NCBI RefSeq assembly: GCF_964355755.1
Contig: NC_092675.1
Location: 19,978,912 to 20,042,911 of the forward strand
DNA from: Antedon mediterranea
Taxonomy: Eukaryota; Echinodermata; Crinoidea; Comatulida; Antedonidae
Reading direction: 5' to 3'
DNA length: 64,000 nucleotides
Part shown: positions 1 to 12,727 of the stretch, piece after piece
Layout: each line of letters starts with the position of its first letter
Numbering within the stretch: the stretch's first letter is position 1
Notes under the pieces: generated by a model
The model's input: only the letters and a program-made list of their open reading frames with translations
Told to the model about the DNA's origin: nothing
Databases searched by the model: none
Made by a program: the position numbers and the translations under genes

Positions 1-134
1 TCACCGCATTCCTACCAAATTTCCTATTGATTAATCATAAATAGTAATAAAATATTGAAGATATCGTTTAACTCATTATCTAAAAAGGATATTTTAAATT
101 AGGTAATAAACAAAATGTATATGTAATCATAAAT

Positions 135-233
135 AATGTGATGTGCCTATATAATGGACATGATGATGTATATACTGTAGGCACATCACTCTTTTTTTGT
201 CAAACTAGTTTGATTGTGTAGACAGAGCTTTAG
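135..233. repeat. Partial MITE (CTCTGTCTACACTATCAAAC family)
   Basis: The right half of the short foldback element also found whole at 976-1113. It carries the sequence TTTGTCAAACTAGTTTGAT followed by TGTGTAGACAGAGCTTTA at the end. The left terminal arm is missing or too diverged to see. Confidence 0.7.
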
Positions 234-495
234 CCATTTCGGCTCTACTATAGGCTTGTTTTAGTTAACTAAAGGTGAAAAACAAGATTTCAAAATGCAC
301 ACATTGGCAGATGACATGCTTGAAAACACCTACTGGAAAACTCACTGTTTATTATTGGTGTTGATTCCCTAGAATTTTTTTAATATCCCCCTCTATGTTT
401 AACAAATAGCACCCTCTATGGTTTGATAAAGTGTCCCAATATTTCATTAAATTCCTAAGTAGATATTTATAAAGAACAACTTTTGTGTATCTTAC

Positions 496-3400
496 GATTC
501 AGTTTCAAGGTATTTAATTAGGGCAAAAGCTTTCCTGTCTATAAGTCTGGTGAATTGTTCAATGTAACTTTCTCGAACACCTCTTGTAGGTTGTAAAAGA
601 AAAATCTGTAAGAAATCATAAATAACTTGAGGGGAAGAAAGTTATTGTCTTTAACTTCATGTTATTTTTATATGCATTGAATTTGCGAAATAAAAGTTGA
701 TATATATTATATTTAACAGTCATTTTATTTCAAGAACATGTATTAGTTTCAATAATGGAAAAATAATATACATAATATAATTAAAACATTATTTAGGATC
801 CTGTAATTTCAGAAGAAAACAAGTTTCTTGTCATATGCCTGATCCCAAAGTCAGTCAGGTATCATCATTCCAAATAAGGTTAAATAGGTCATTAGAGGGA
901 AGTGTTACTGCCATTGATGACTGAATCAATCAAATTATTTGAAATATATTTCACTAAATATTAATAGTCCACATACTAAAGCTCTGTCTACACTATCAAA
1001 CTAGTTTGACAAAAAGTCTTCCAAATATGGAAGTGATATGACATCATCATGTCCATGTATGAGCACATCCCATTTTTTGTCACATAAAGTTTGATAGTGT
1101 AGACAGGGCATTAGTGTCTATGTTAACTTATCTTAATAACAAATGAAATAACTAACCTCTTTTTGAAAATTATGAACTAACGTCTCATTTGTATGTACTT
1201 GCTGAAAAGCACTCCTGAAATATACAACGTTTACAATTGAGTACAATTTAAGGTCAAACGGGTTAAGAAAATACACCCTACTTCTAATAGATGAAATTTG
1301 CCTGATAGGATTGGTAAAAAACTGTCTTGAGATATATGCTTTTTAAAATTTCACTTCAGGTCTATTGTTTTAAAAAGGGGCACTTCAGAAAAAAGTGGCT
1401 AGTTTAAGCCTAGCTACAGGCTTGTTAGATAAAAACTTTGGAAAATATGAAAATGGTCAGTGATAGACTAAGGATAAAAGAACAGTTTCAAACTCTTCAT
1501 TAGAGATATATTTTGATACTTACAAAATAAGGAATAATGCATTTGACTTCTCAATCCACATACATTTCATCTCATGTTGCAAAACATCATGTCTCCTAAT
1601 AATTTAAATAAATACAAAAGTATTTTAAGAACAGAAACAGTGGGATTGATTGGAAAATGGTAGGAATCTAAATTTGCAGAGAGATGTGCAGTCAAACATG
1701 ACAGACAGTCATAATGTAATGCAAACTTTACCCTCACTGAAGTCATTCAAATATTATCTTAAAGCCTGTTTTCCTGTTGATCGTTGAGTTGCATTAAGTT
1801 GCGTTGAATTGACAGGACTCAATGATTTTACAGGAAAAGGGGTAAAAATCAACGTTAAAAATCGTTAAAATTTGCAATCGTTAAAGATAAACAGAGTTTA
1901 ACTTTAACGCTTGAGAGAACCTAGAAACTATGAACGATCGCAGAAAAATGTGTATCAGTAGTCCGGCTTGATCTTTGTTATTGTTATTATTTTCAACTTT
2001 AAACTCAACGCAATTTAACGCCATGATCGACAGAAAATCAGGCTTAAGCTGCTCATTTTAAAAGATCAGATATAACTAGTTTCTATCACCAACGAGGTGC
2101 CATGACGCATGACCTACCTTTTTAGGTGTTCATGGCACGGAGGCATTTGTCTAACTTCCAAAGAGCAAAGATCCACTAAGGTTGTTGGATATCGTCCGGT
2201 CATCATTTCTTTCATAAAATTGGAAACAATGAATTGGCAGGTTTCATTCTAAAGAGTAAAATTAAAATAATTAATATTTTGAATAAAGATGAACTAAAAT
2301 TCCACTACATAAACAATTTGTTCAATTTCTAATTCTTTATTCATCCCGCGTAGGGCAATTTCCAGGTATAAAACTGATTTCATGAGAGAAGTTATTTCCT
2401 AATTTCTCATGCAATCAACAAGAATGCATCATAAATAGTATTTTCAAACAATAATACTAACATTTATAAACCCTTGCAGAAATATATCAGGGTGGTACAG
2501 GTAAGGGTTTTTCTCCACTGCAAGACGGCTACAACGTCTATCTCGGGGAGAAAGGAACAAAGCCAGGGTTTTCAACATCTGTAGAAAAAATGAAATATTA
2601 ATTGTGTAAAAAATAATTAGTAAAAGAATTATGTAAAGCTATAGGCTAGCTTCCTTAACGGTTATCCTGTGTAAATGGTTTAATTAAAAGGGAGTTTTGA
2701 GTAGATAAATGGGACTATGACTGATCTGTTTGAGATCTAGCTTCTCGCTGTTTATTGTATGTATGTGTAGATGTGTTGCGAGCAATTTGAGGAATTCGTA
2801 ATTGACCAATCGAATTGCTTTGTTGATTAGCCTTACTGGAATAGGTGATTCCCATTAAATGAAGCAGGAATGTATAGTTGTAAGTCAGTATTCCTGTCTG
2901 TCTGTATGTCTGTCTGTATTCCTGTCTGTCTGTATGTAGAATTAGGCTGTGTTTTTAAAACAAAGCTTAGTAGATTTGTTAGCTTAAAGGGTAGGTTTGC
3001 AAGCGTCAATCTTATCCAGAAACTTGATGGTAGTTGAAACACTGAACATACATTTAGATGTTTATTTTAAGATCAATGTTTTAATATTTGCATTGTATTT
3101 CAATACATACACGATTAACTTCATCTACATTGCTACCAACAACTATCGTACAACCACTGGTTTGAAGATGAGATATAAGTGCTCTAGAAAACAAAATGAA
3201 AAAAATTTAAATCAATTAATTAAATGGTGCTCGATTGTTTCATTTTTTTTTTGTATAACATTTAGGTAATCATTTGCCCTATTGTTTTAAATTTTGTTAA
3301 TGTCCATGTTTTTGTTTCCCAAAATAAATTTTTTTATTTCTATTTGTACTTTTATTGTTTTATTTGCTATTTAGATATCAGTATTATAGGGTAATGTGTT

Positions 3401-6400
3401 TAAGAGCTTCAGCTCATTGCATACCCGTTTTGTATCAAATACGTTTTCCGTTGATTATCATTTAGGTTAAACTTATAGAAATTTTCTTGTAAAAGAAACA
3501 CTGTATATATATTCTGTTGGTGTTAGAAACAGAAAATAATTAATGCATAAATTAAAATCCATAAACATTTTTAATTTTAAAACTAGCATAGCTTTATTTC
3601 ATTTAAAAAAAATGGAAATTAAAAAGTAATGAAACCTTTCCATAAGCTCTGCATCAAATTGTTTTTCTTGGCCTGAGGAGTATGCAGTGTCTTTAATCTA
3701 CAAAATTGTTAATTTTAAAGAAAATTTAGTTGAGGAGGCCCCTACAGTACATGAGTAATTAGTTATTTTGAGAATACAGATAGAAGTAAAGAGCCCTCCT
3801 TTGCGCCACACCTATTTAGGCGACACTCTATTCAGGGGACATTAGTTACCATCCATTAGGGAACAATTTGTTGTGTCCCGAATGACATTTCTTATGTACA
3901 TACAAAAACATGCACATATCAAGTACCGGGTAGGGAAAAACATTCACAAAATCATGTATAAAGTAAAATATTTAAAATGGTGTAACAGTTTTCAGTTTAT
4001 TTAATACTTACGTCTAGTTTTTCTGGAAGCTGAGCTAGCTTTAATGACTTCAAAGCTTCTAGATGCTTGCATAGATAAACTTGAAATTTACCTATTGTAG
4101 TTTTATGATCCTGAAAATTCAAGAAATAGAGATATATCTTTTGCCAGAATTAGTCTGAGACAAAGTGAACATAATTGGTAATTGAGAGTTCAAACATCAC
4201 ATCATTCAAAGTTGAAATCGGTTGAAGTTTCTCTTTTTCTGTTAATTCATAAAAATTATAAACTTATTATTATAAATTATTTACTGCAGTAACTATTTTG
4301 TATCTGCAATAACATATGATTTTTGTTTCATTTTTTAAATTAAAATAAACAATGTGTATGATTACCAAGAAAATTAAATAAAAAGCAGTTACTGCAATAG
4401 AAGAATTTTGACTCCTTATTAGGGAGGTTTTACAACGCCACGAATACAATAACAAAACGGATATGTCACACATTACGTATTCGTTTTTGTAAGCCAGTAA
4501 AATTCTGTTTCGCATGGCAACGAATATTGAGGCCGCCGTCCAAAATATGACTGCGGTAAAATTGTATGAAGTGCAGGTAACCTTGCCTAGCGTAGCATCA
4601 AAGCAAGGGAGGACTTTAAAAACTGCTAATTATCAAAATTGACCTGACATTTTTAATAAATTACTTTTTTAATTTCTTTCTATAAATCTATAATTAGGTA
4701 TCCCAATGAAAAAATTCAGATTAATTTTTTTACATTTTCTTTCAGTTAACCATAAAGAACTTAATGTAATTAGCATTTTGCGATTTAAATGATTGAAATC
4801 CGATTACCCGTTCTAAAGTTATGGTTATTTAAAGTGGTAAAAAAATATACGATTTTTTGCCTAAAAATGGTGTTTTTTGCAGTTGAAATTGGAAGCATTT
4901 TTAAAAGGTTATAACTTTTACAATAATTAGTTAAAAGTTTTGAATTTTGTTAAACCTATAGATATCACAGAGTTGTACAACTCTATTTTTTTTGGAGCCT
5001 CAACGAAACCTATTTTTTAAATTATTGGTCCGCAAAGTGGTAGGAAAGCATTTAACGCCCATTTTTGCTGGAATTCCCTAAAAAATGAAAAAACTGCAAT
5101 TTTTCAATGATCTGTAACTTTTGAACTACTGTACTAATTCATTTAATTTTTTTTGTACTTGTTAGAATGTAGTGTATATTTCATTAATAAATATATTTTA
5201 GATGTGTATATGAAAAAAAAAAATTTTTTTAATGGTGAAATTTAAAATTATAAAAAGAAAAAATGAAAAAGTATGTTAAAAACGGTGTGTACTGTTTCCT
5301 TTCTTTTACACTAATTTTCGGTAAGTATAATTATTAGAATATTTTAATATACTTTATATTTATAATTTCAATCATAAATACTATTATATATAACTTTTGA
5401 ATACGTAAAACAAGATTTTAGGCCCATATGATTATGACACCAAATCTAAGCTAAGTAAGATATGCTCTTTTAAGGCAAACGCACAATATGGGTCAAAATA
5501 AACTCATTTAAAATAATCAATGTTAATTAAAACAATTAATTGTTTACCTGAATAGTATATATAACATTATAAAAATTGTTTTCTTTTCGTATTATTACGT
5601 TATTAAATTGAAATACGGAGCTAAAGTTTAGGCCAAGTCACGGCTTACTCGCGATCAGTAGTCGCTCCGTTAAAGTATTTCGGTCGCAGTTAATGACTTT
5701 CGGCCGCCGTATACAGAGTCAAATGTAACGTTGGTAAATTAGCTTAATAAATTTCCTCGGTACATTTTAACCTAACGCATTTGCATTGTATACTTGCATA
5801 ATAAATCTTCCGCACATTACATCTATTTTAAGTTGTTAAATTAATGTGTAAAACCAGATATTCTACGACGGAAAAGGACATGTCAATCTCCGACATCGCT
5901 GCTGTCACACATCTCGCGTCGAGCCGGTTGAACTCGAGCGAGGAAAACTAAACAACGTGTTCAAAATATGGAACGTACCATTCGCTGATAGGGTGCATTA
6001 ATGTATTTAACGGAAAACGCCACAACAAACACGCGCGTATTTTAGAGTACAATATTTTACTCACTACAATATTCACCGGATTATAATGGTTGGATCTTTA
6101 AAATTTTGAACGGGATTTACGCCTCATGCACCATTTTAAAATGTAGTTCGCTCAATTACCATTCACAATACGTTTGTAAACTATGTTTTATCGATTTCAA
6201 TGTAGATTTAGCTATAATTTAATACCAAAATCCATAATATTTTTCCATAAACGGTGAATCAAAATTGGATTTTTGTCACAAAAATTGACTTTTCGTTACG
6301 AAAAACCTATTTATAGAAGACGATTTTCGTATCAAATTAAAGCTTATTTAAAGCCTGATAACATACAACAAAAATTAATCCGCTAGCTCCAATGGTAATC

Positions 6401-7302
6401 GTGCGATCGTGTTTTGAAAACTGATGGGGATTTTCCGATGAGGTTTTCAACGCGCGGAAATCGGCTCGACGGGATTTTAGAACCGTTTTAAAATCGCATT
6501 TTCTCGGCAACTAATTCATTAATTTTAATTATAAACACACTTATACAAAGATTAAAACAAGTACTTTCAAACAATATAAATTTTGTAAGTATTAATTAAG
6601 ATTGAATACGATTTATTTAACATCAAAGTCATACTACTTTTTCGAATTTCGTCAATATTTCAAAAGTGATACCCCTCTGTGCGCTTTCATTGGGATACCT
6701 ACTATAATTATATTATAATCATGAATCATTTCAATGTGCAAAATATATCAAAAACTATACTCGTTTTGTAGTTTGTGTTTGTGATGTATCCGTTTTCGTT
6801 ATCGTATTTGTAAGGTTGCGAAACCTTCCTATTGTCTAATAAAAATTAAACCAACCTTTCTTAATAGAACCCTAAGTTTAGTTACAAGTGCCTCCATCTG
6901 AATACAACAAAATTCATGCAGTGGAAGATACCATTGTAAATCTGAATAGGGAAAAACCAGCGAAAATCCATACACTGTGTTTCCACTTCCAATATCCGCA
7001 CAGAAAATTGACGATGTAACCAGTATTCCTCTATCAGGCAATACAAGGAATTTTGTGTGAACTCCTGTTGAACTTTGGTCACTTGAACTTATCGTATTCT
7101 TGCATATGAACTTAGTACAACCATAATCCATATGTTTGCTTCCCTCTGTCATCCAAACATATTCGATATGAGGTCCGAGAATATTGTTCCACAAGCAAAG
7201 AATTACAGCGCACACAGGATATTCCACGGACTCTTCTAAAACGGTTGTAACCTTCGCAAATTCATCAGTTGAAGATAAACTAAGAAAGGGTATGTGTGAC
7301 AT
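496..7302 (-). CDS. C9orf72: C9orf72 orthologue, 3'-truncated by the window edge (nine coding exons)
   Basis: DENN-family protein that in vertebrates forms a complex with SMCR8 and WDR41 and acts in autophagy, lysosome and small-GTPase control. Exons read on the minus strand: 7302-6856, 4110-4012, 3697-3636, 3183-3111, 2578-2462, 2248-2118, 1595-1524, 1214-1157, 605-496. All have AG/GT borders and the joins keep frame (1169 nt, about 389 residues). Family matches: WNNILGP near residue 37, WYLPLHEFC about 127-135, ISHLQTSGCTIVVGS, LFLSPRDRRCSRL, RQMPPCHEH, TLVHNF and RKAFALIKYLE, all in human order. The start at 7302 opens the first conserved block. Human protein is 481 aa; the last exon (after the ...KYLETES block) must lie left of base 1. 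I found no counterpart of the human 20-codon exon between the first two exons; the phases (0/0) allow direct joining. No hexanucleotide repeat is seen upstream of the start. Confidence 0.9.
976..1113. mobile_element. MITE, about 138 bp, short inverted repeats, TA-type flanks
   Basis: The left arm TAAAGCTCTGTCTACACTA is mirrored by the right arm TAGTGTAGACAGGGCATTA. The core contains CAAATATGG-AAGTGATATGACATCATCATGTCCAT. It lies in a C9orf72 intron. There is no coding capacity, so it is non-autonomous. The TA at both edges suggests Tc1/mariner-type target use, an inference only. Confidence 0.85.
2884..2940. repeat. CTGT microsatellite
   Basis: Imperfect run of CTGT and CTGTATGT words within a C9orf72 intron. 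Confidence 0.7.
4421..6830. mobile_element. Foldback element (AGGGAGGTTT termini), split by a 2-kb insertion
   Basis: The left end AGGGAGGTTTTACAACGCC and the right end TTGCGAAACCTTCCT are inverted relative to each other. Left-hand sequence 4421-4690 and right-hand sequence 6702-6830 match, in reverse orientation, the intact 476-bp copy at 47086-47561 (shared words include the ACGTATTCGTTTTTGTAAGCCAGT region and AAAACTATACTCGTTTTGTAG). It sits in the first coding intron of C9orf72. No ORF of note. Confidence 0.85.
4695..6701. mobile_element. Non-autonomous DNA transposon, about 2.0 kb, nested in the foldback element
   Basis: Terminal inverted repeats TAGGTATCCCAATGAAA (4695) and TTTCATTGGGATACCTA (to 6701). 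They are flanked by CTATAAT on both sides, a 7-8 bp target duplication. The related copy at 47086-47561 shows the unoccupied sequence (AAATCTATTATAACCACGAATC on the reverse strand). The interior is AT-rich with no long ORF, so it would need a transposase in trans. Confidence 0.85.
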
Positions 7303-7430
7303 TGTTAAGATAGGTTCGATCTAAAGTTTTAAAATTATATTTCTCAAAAATGTTACTTCTTGCATAACATTGTCCAATCGTTGTTACTTGTCCATGGATA
7401 CAGTTTAATGTAAATTGTTTAACAAAAGTT

Positions 7431-7725
7431 TTATAACACAGTTTCATGTAAAACAAGTAAAGAGTCTCGGTTAAAGCTCATCCAAAATAGAATCTGATGA
7501 GCACATTCGATGGATAGATTCAAGAAGAATAACGTCATAAGCGCTAACGTACCACCCCAAGTTAACCGAGGAGTGGATGAGTTCATAATCATAACTAAAA
7601 ACAGCAATAGACTGGTTGAAAGACACGATGAAATAATGTGGTTTAAGAAAACTCGTTTTAAAAGTGGTCGATCAAGAATAACGTCAGTCAACTCGGAATA
7701 TGCAGGTAACATGCTACTATGTTGA
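7431..7725. other. Overlapping ORFs on both strands beside the C9orf72 start
   Basis: Minus strand 7712-7431 gives a 93-aa ORF with two hydrophobic stretches (about residues 27-45 and 53-72) and an ATG in good context. Plus strand 7510-7725 gives a basic, hydrophilic 71-aa ORF that could end at a donor (GCAG/GTAACA, about 7708), which would make it a first exon head-to-head with C9orf72. Opposite-strand hydrophobic/hydrophilic pairing is expected from the code, so at most one is likely real. I recognise neither. The 130-200 bp gap to the C9orf72 ATG would fit a shared promoter. Confidence 0.3.
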
Positions 7726-7947
7726 TAGACGGTTTAAGCTACTGGTGTTATTTTTTCAAGGCGCATGCTTCTATCTTGGCAGTAAGGTAGTCTGCAAGAA
7801 AGATTTATACATAGTAAGTAAATATAACAAAACAAATTCTTCCAAAACTGAAACACACTCTATAATTGAGGGCTAGCCATATTTAATCGTAAATTATCAA
7901 AATGACATGAAACCGACAATTGAAATTCAAGCACATGATTATGAATA

Positions 7948-9013
7948 CGCTGTGGCTAAAGATACGGTACCGTATCCTAACTTCCGTTTGCTAAAGGTAC
8001 GGTAAAATTGCATTACGTCATAATCTGCCAATGGGGTGCTGGTACATGTGTGACGTCATCGTATAAGGACTTGGGATTTTTTTCATATTGCGAAATAAAA
8101 ACAGTGATCAACCAGCGGCTTAACATTTTCCTTATGCTTCATTTAGCGCTATTATAAAATATCAAAGTCGTGTGACAAAAACTAAATGTAGCCTAGGCTT
8201 ACGTCTGTTATTATTGATAGGCCAAAATATGTTGATTTTAATTCTAGAATACAGAAATTTATCGTTTCAAAAGAGGCGCCTACTACATACTATAACCATG
8301 CTATAACCTATAGCCTCAGTATATGAGTTTCTTTGCCAGGCTAGGGCCAGCTGCGTGTGCGCTGATTTCTGTGACTAATTAAGACCTGGGGCTAGGCCTA
8401 TTGTCTAAATCATAGTATTTGAGGGTCCCTTTTTATTGTCCGCATTTGCTTTTTGTTTCTGGTCACCATCTGTAAACAAAGTTTATTAATTAAAAAATAT
8501 AGGCCTAAATAGGCCATTTGGAATAAAAATAAAACCCTCATAGTAACTATGGACAAATGAACTAGACGCAACCAAAGAATATATTCTTTGACGCAACACA
8601 ATTTCCAACATTGAATTATAATTCCTTTACTTCTAATTTGGCTATCAACATATTTCTACTGTAGTGTAGTGTATAATTTTGTATAATGAAATAATATTTG
8701 AGATTGAGTGCATGTTTTAAACGCTTTATGTAACGTCCACCAACCCATGATCTTGCTCTATTATATACAGCATCGACGATTCTGGATTCAACATTGCTAG
8801 TGAGTCACAGAATCATCAGCGCACACATCCATGTAGCCTGGCGCCGTCGATAGGCATTCTCTACAGACGCGATGTGAAAAAAAATCCAAAGTCCTTATAC
8901 GATGACGTCACACACGTACCAGCACCCCATTGGCTGATTATGACATAATGCAATTTTACCGTACCTTTAGTAGACGGAAGTTAGGATACGGTACCGTATC
9001 TTTAGCCACAGCG
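7948..9013. mobile_element. Mutator-like foldback transposon, 1066 bp, 9-bp target duplication
   Basis: Left arm (7948 to about 8095) begins CGCTGTGGCTAAAGATACGG. The right arm (about 8870-9013) ends with its reverse complement. Both carry CCAATGGGGTGCTGGTAC and GTGTGACGTCATCGTATAAG, in opposite orientation. TTATGAATA flanks both ends (7939-7947 and 9014-9022). Long arms with a 9-bp duplication are typical of Mutator-like elements. No transposase ORF is present, so it is non-autonomous. Confidence 0.9.
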
Positions 9014-9259
9014 TTATGAATAATGGTTACGGACTGTACTTTTTACCTAGTAATTTCTCTAGTAAGCCTAAAATATAGAATAAAACAGGTCCTAGCTAGA
9101 GGCCTAATAATAATATTAATTATTTATATAGGCCTAGCCTAGGCGTAAGAAGCCTAGGCCTATTACTTTGCTGGATTTCCATGTTTTTTTAAAAGGACAA
9201 TGCCTGTCATTCCATTTATCTATATGAAAGCCTGGCATAGGCTGTACCTATACTATGCC

Positions 9260-10804
9260 GGCGCTAATGCAGTTTCGTACGGTACCCACCCCTTAAAATT
9301 ACTCAAAATGATTTCAATACTTCATCTAGCCTACTCACGAGTTGTCTACAGCATTCAGCAAGCATAAAATGGTAAAATATCGATAATTTCTTATTTATAA
9401 CTATTTTTAATCAATTAATAATTGAGCACCCTTCAGAAATCCATCGCCAGCTTAGCTTCGCGAAAATCATCGCTTAGGCCTGCCGATGAAAGTACGGAGG
9501 CCTCATAGGGCATCGATCTATAGAGGACGCTGTTATGATCATATTATGGCGATAATAATATATTTTTTACATGTTCCTCGTGAAACGGATTTTAAGTTTT
9601 TTTCATAAAGAAATATTTTGTGTTTAATTATGTTGTTAATTTTTAGAAATTCTATTTATTTTGAATGTTGTGTGTTATTGTCTTGTCAAATTATATTTGT
9701 TGTAAGGGTCCCTAATGATCAGCTTCGGCTGGATGGACCACCCTCATAAAATATTGTTGAAATAAATTAATGAATAGTTGCTTCATTATTTAATGTTTTA
9801 TTCGATTTTATTTTAATAAACACAACAGGAAAGAAGATGAAAAAGAAGAAATGAAAGACATGAAATGATGTATTCAGTGTCAGCAGAAGTAAAATAAATT
9901 CTAGTAATTAATTGATGGAAAACATTTTTATTATAATTATTGTATTACTGTACATTACATTTCAATAAATTATATCTTTCTGTTTTTGTTCTCTTTCTGT
10001 TTTTGTTTTGCATTTCCTATTTCATGTATTTGAAGAGGTCTTTCATAGGTGAATAAAAAATATTAATTAACAACAGTATACTTCTATAAAATCTTAAAAC
10101 AGGGAAACCATTAGCGTTTCTAGTATCTAGTGATAACAAATACTAAAACAATTAATTCGTCATAGCTTGATTATTGTGTGTTATAACATTAACAATGTAA
10201 CTCAGGAATGAAGTACTGTAATTCTTTTTATTCATTTCATTTATTTATTTGACTTACAAACCATAAGGTAAAATAAATTAAAACAGAGGAAAATTGGTCA
10301 GTACTTATATCTTCAAGAGTCAGCAATTCCATACTTTTCTGTGTGAAATTCTACTAGTAAAATGAAAGAACAAATTAAAAACATAACATAATTATGGTGA
10401 TACCCACAATGATGAATACAGCAATTGTATAGTATTTCTTTTCTTTATTAAAAATACGAAACGCATGTCGGAAATAATGAAAATTATAATTATTTGGTGC
10501 GTGCTTTAAACGTTAGTAACTACGCCCTCTATAGAACTCAACTGTTTACTCTATTAATAGAGTTAATGTCCTGTGAGGCCTCCGTACTTTTATCGGCAGG
10601 CCTAGCGATGATTTTCGCGAAGCTATTAGCTGGCGATGTATTTCTGAAGGGTGCTCAGTATTAATTGATTAAAAATAGTTTTAAATAAAAAATTATCGAT
10701 TTTTTACAATTTTATGATTGCAGAATGTTGTAGACAACTCGTGAGTAGGTTGGATGAAGATTTTGAGTAATTTTAAGGGGTGGGTACGAAACTGCATTAG
10801 CGCC
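9260..10804. mobile_element. Foldback transposon, 1545 bp, 8-bp target duplication
   Basis: Inverted arms of about 250 bp: GGCGCTAATGCAGTTTCGTAC opens the left arm at 9260 and its reverse complement closes the right arm at 10804. Inner shared words are GAGCACCCTTCAGAAAT, CGCGAAAATCATCGC and GTACGGAGGCCTCA. The flanks repeat ACTATGCC (9252-9259, 10805-10812). The interior is AT-rich and includes a retroposon tail at about 9708-9765. No transposase ORF is seen. Confidence 0.88.
9706..9768 (+). repeat. Retroposon 3' tail fragment
   Basis: GGGTCCCTAATGATCAGC followed by a GGCTGGATGGACCACCCTCA block. The same tail ends the SINE at 51905-52144, so this is a 5'-truncated copy of that SINE or of the LINE whose tail it shares. 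Confidence 0.7.
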
Positions 10805-10812
10805 ACTATGCC

Positions 10813-12727
10813 TAGCCTCTAGACAAAAGTGGTGACGCAGTTGATGAACAACAAGAAGGCGGTCCCCACGCACTCCACTAGGCTAGTATAGGGCTAGGCC
10901 TAGGCCAAGGCAAGGCCTAGCCTAGCCCTGCTGGCTGGGCCCCTAGCCTAGGGCCTAGTTGAGAAGGCCTACCAAACTACGGCCTAGCTAGGCGCTAAGT
11001 TAGTAATTAGCGGAAATATAACGCATCATAAAAAGTTTGGGATGTATAAAAAAAAACACAGCTAAGCCTAGCTAAATGTCCTGCATTTTAGTTTAGTTTT
11101 TACTCACATTAACCCGCATCATCGTCGCACAATATTTTCATTTGATACGTACTACTGTACCGATAATCTGAGTGTCTATTCGTAAGTCAGCCGTGGTAAT
11201 AAAATTACTGTATTTCAATAATGGAAGAGTCCCACGCGCAAAGGAAAATGGACCAGTCCTATGCGTGCTAAGTAAGATATAAAACATCATCACCTCTGTC
11301 TAGATCTTAATGCAGAATTTTACAGTAAGGAAAACGGGGTTCATCAAAGATTAGTTCTATGATGAATTTATTTTTGTTTTATGTCAAAAAACAAACAAAT
11401 GATATATCGTCGTTAAATAAAACAAAATAGCAATTGTTACCAATTAAAGCTCATTTTAATAGTGATCGGTGACAATATACACTCAACTCATACTTGATAT
11501 CACATATTTTTACGTTTTTATATTTGTTTTTTAATGAAATACCAATCGAGTATTAATTTAAAGCTCCTCTTACATAACTTCCAATGCAGACAAATCTAGT
11601 TCGATCTTTATGTTTAGTTTACCGTATACTTTACACGCATTGATATCTAAACTACGTTATGTATAATATGAGTATTAGATTATAAATTCAGTAGAAAATC
11701 GTTACATTTATGAAAATATTACATATATGCCTACTACTTAACTATCTATATGCTACTTTAAATCACAACAACTTTACAAAATTTATGTTACATAATGAAT
11801 TAATTTTGCTAATTTTAATGTATACTTAGGTAATCAATAATAGTAATCGATAACTGATTACATTTGTCAATGACCGTATATCTAAATTGCACAGTGTACA
11901 GTAATGACAATAAGAATTTATATAAATATATAGAAGTAGGGCCTATACCCATCAAGATCAAATAGATAACATTACAGCGCTTTACAGTCGCATACAGTAT
12001 ATTCAACTACAAATGTTGGCTACATAATCATTGCATAGCCTATATATTATTTCAACAACCAAAATTATCATTATTTAATATTCAGTTTACTGTAAATTGA
12101 ATGCACTTTTTTAATTTATAAAGAATAATTAAATAAATGATTGAACATTTTTGGTTTTAGTTGTCATATTGAGATATATATATATACATTATACAATATC
12201 ATTGGTACGTACGTTCATATATTTGTTTTATTTACAATTGCAATCAATTTCAATCCAATAATTACCAATTACAACCATCGTTGCATAGCAACATTTTAAC
12301 CGTACTAATATAATACATAACAAATAATTTTAACATAGAGACATTTACAATTTTGTAATAATCAATTTTTTAGATATTTAGGAAATGACGCAGTGCACAC
12401 TAACTATAATATTAACGCAAATATAATATTTCATTAGTTTTGCATTTATAAAAATTTGCATACTATATAGCAATACTTGCATTTTTATTAATCTGTAATT
12501 AATTATTATTCACCAAGCAATACAATTATTTGGTTAGAAATAATCGAAATATTAATAATTGATCGATGATTCCAATTGATCGATAATCCAATGAAACCGT
12601 GTTACTTTAGGCCCGGTCATTTCATTGATCAAAATTGTATAATCCGCGAACTGCAGATGAAAACATCTTGGGATACAATGAGTTTATGTTTACTGCAATG
12701 TACATGCATTATTTAAACACTTAAGGA
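10813..12727. other. Gene-free interval
   Basis: Contains a CTAGGC/AGGCCTAG-rich patch at about 10860-11000 and then strongly AT-rich DNA with a short TA run near 12175-12190. The last few hundred bases should include the 3' UTR of the minus-strand gene ending at 12728. I see no conserved coding segment. Confidence 0.6.

Noticed and set aside
4116-4240. Candidate C9orf72 exon starting at AACAG/AAAAAGAG on the minus strand
   Set aside because: In the required phase it meets a stop after about 10 codons, and the open frame needs a different acceptor. No donor gives a 0/0 exon.
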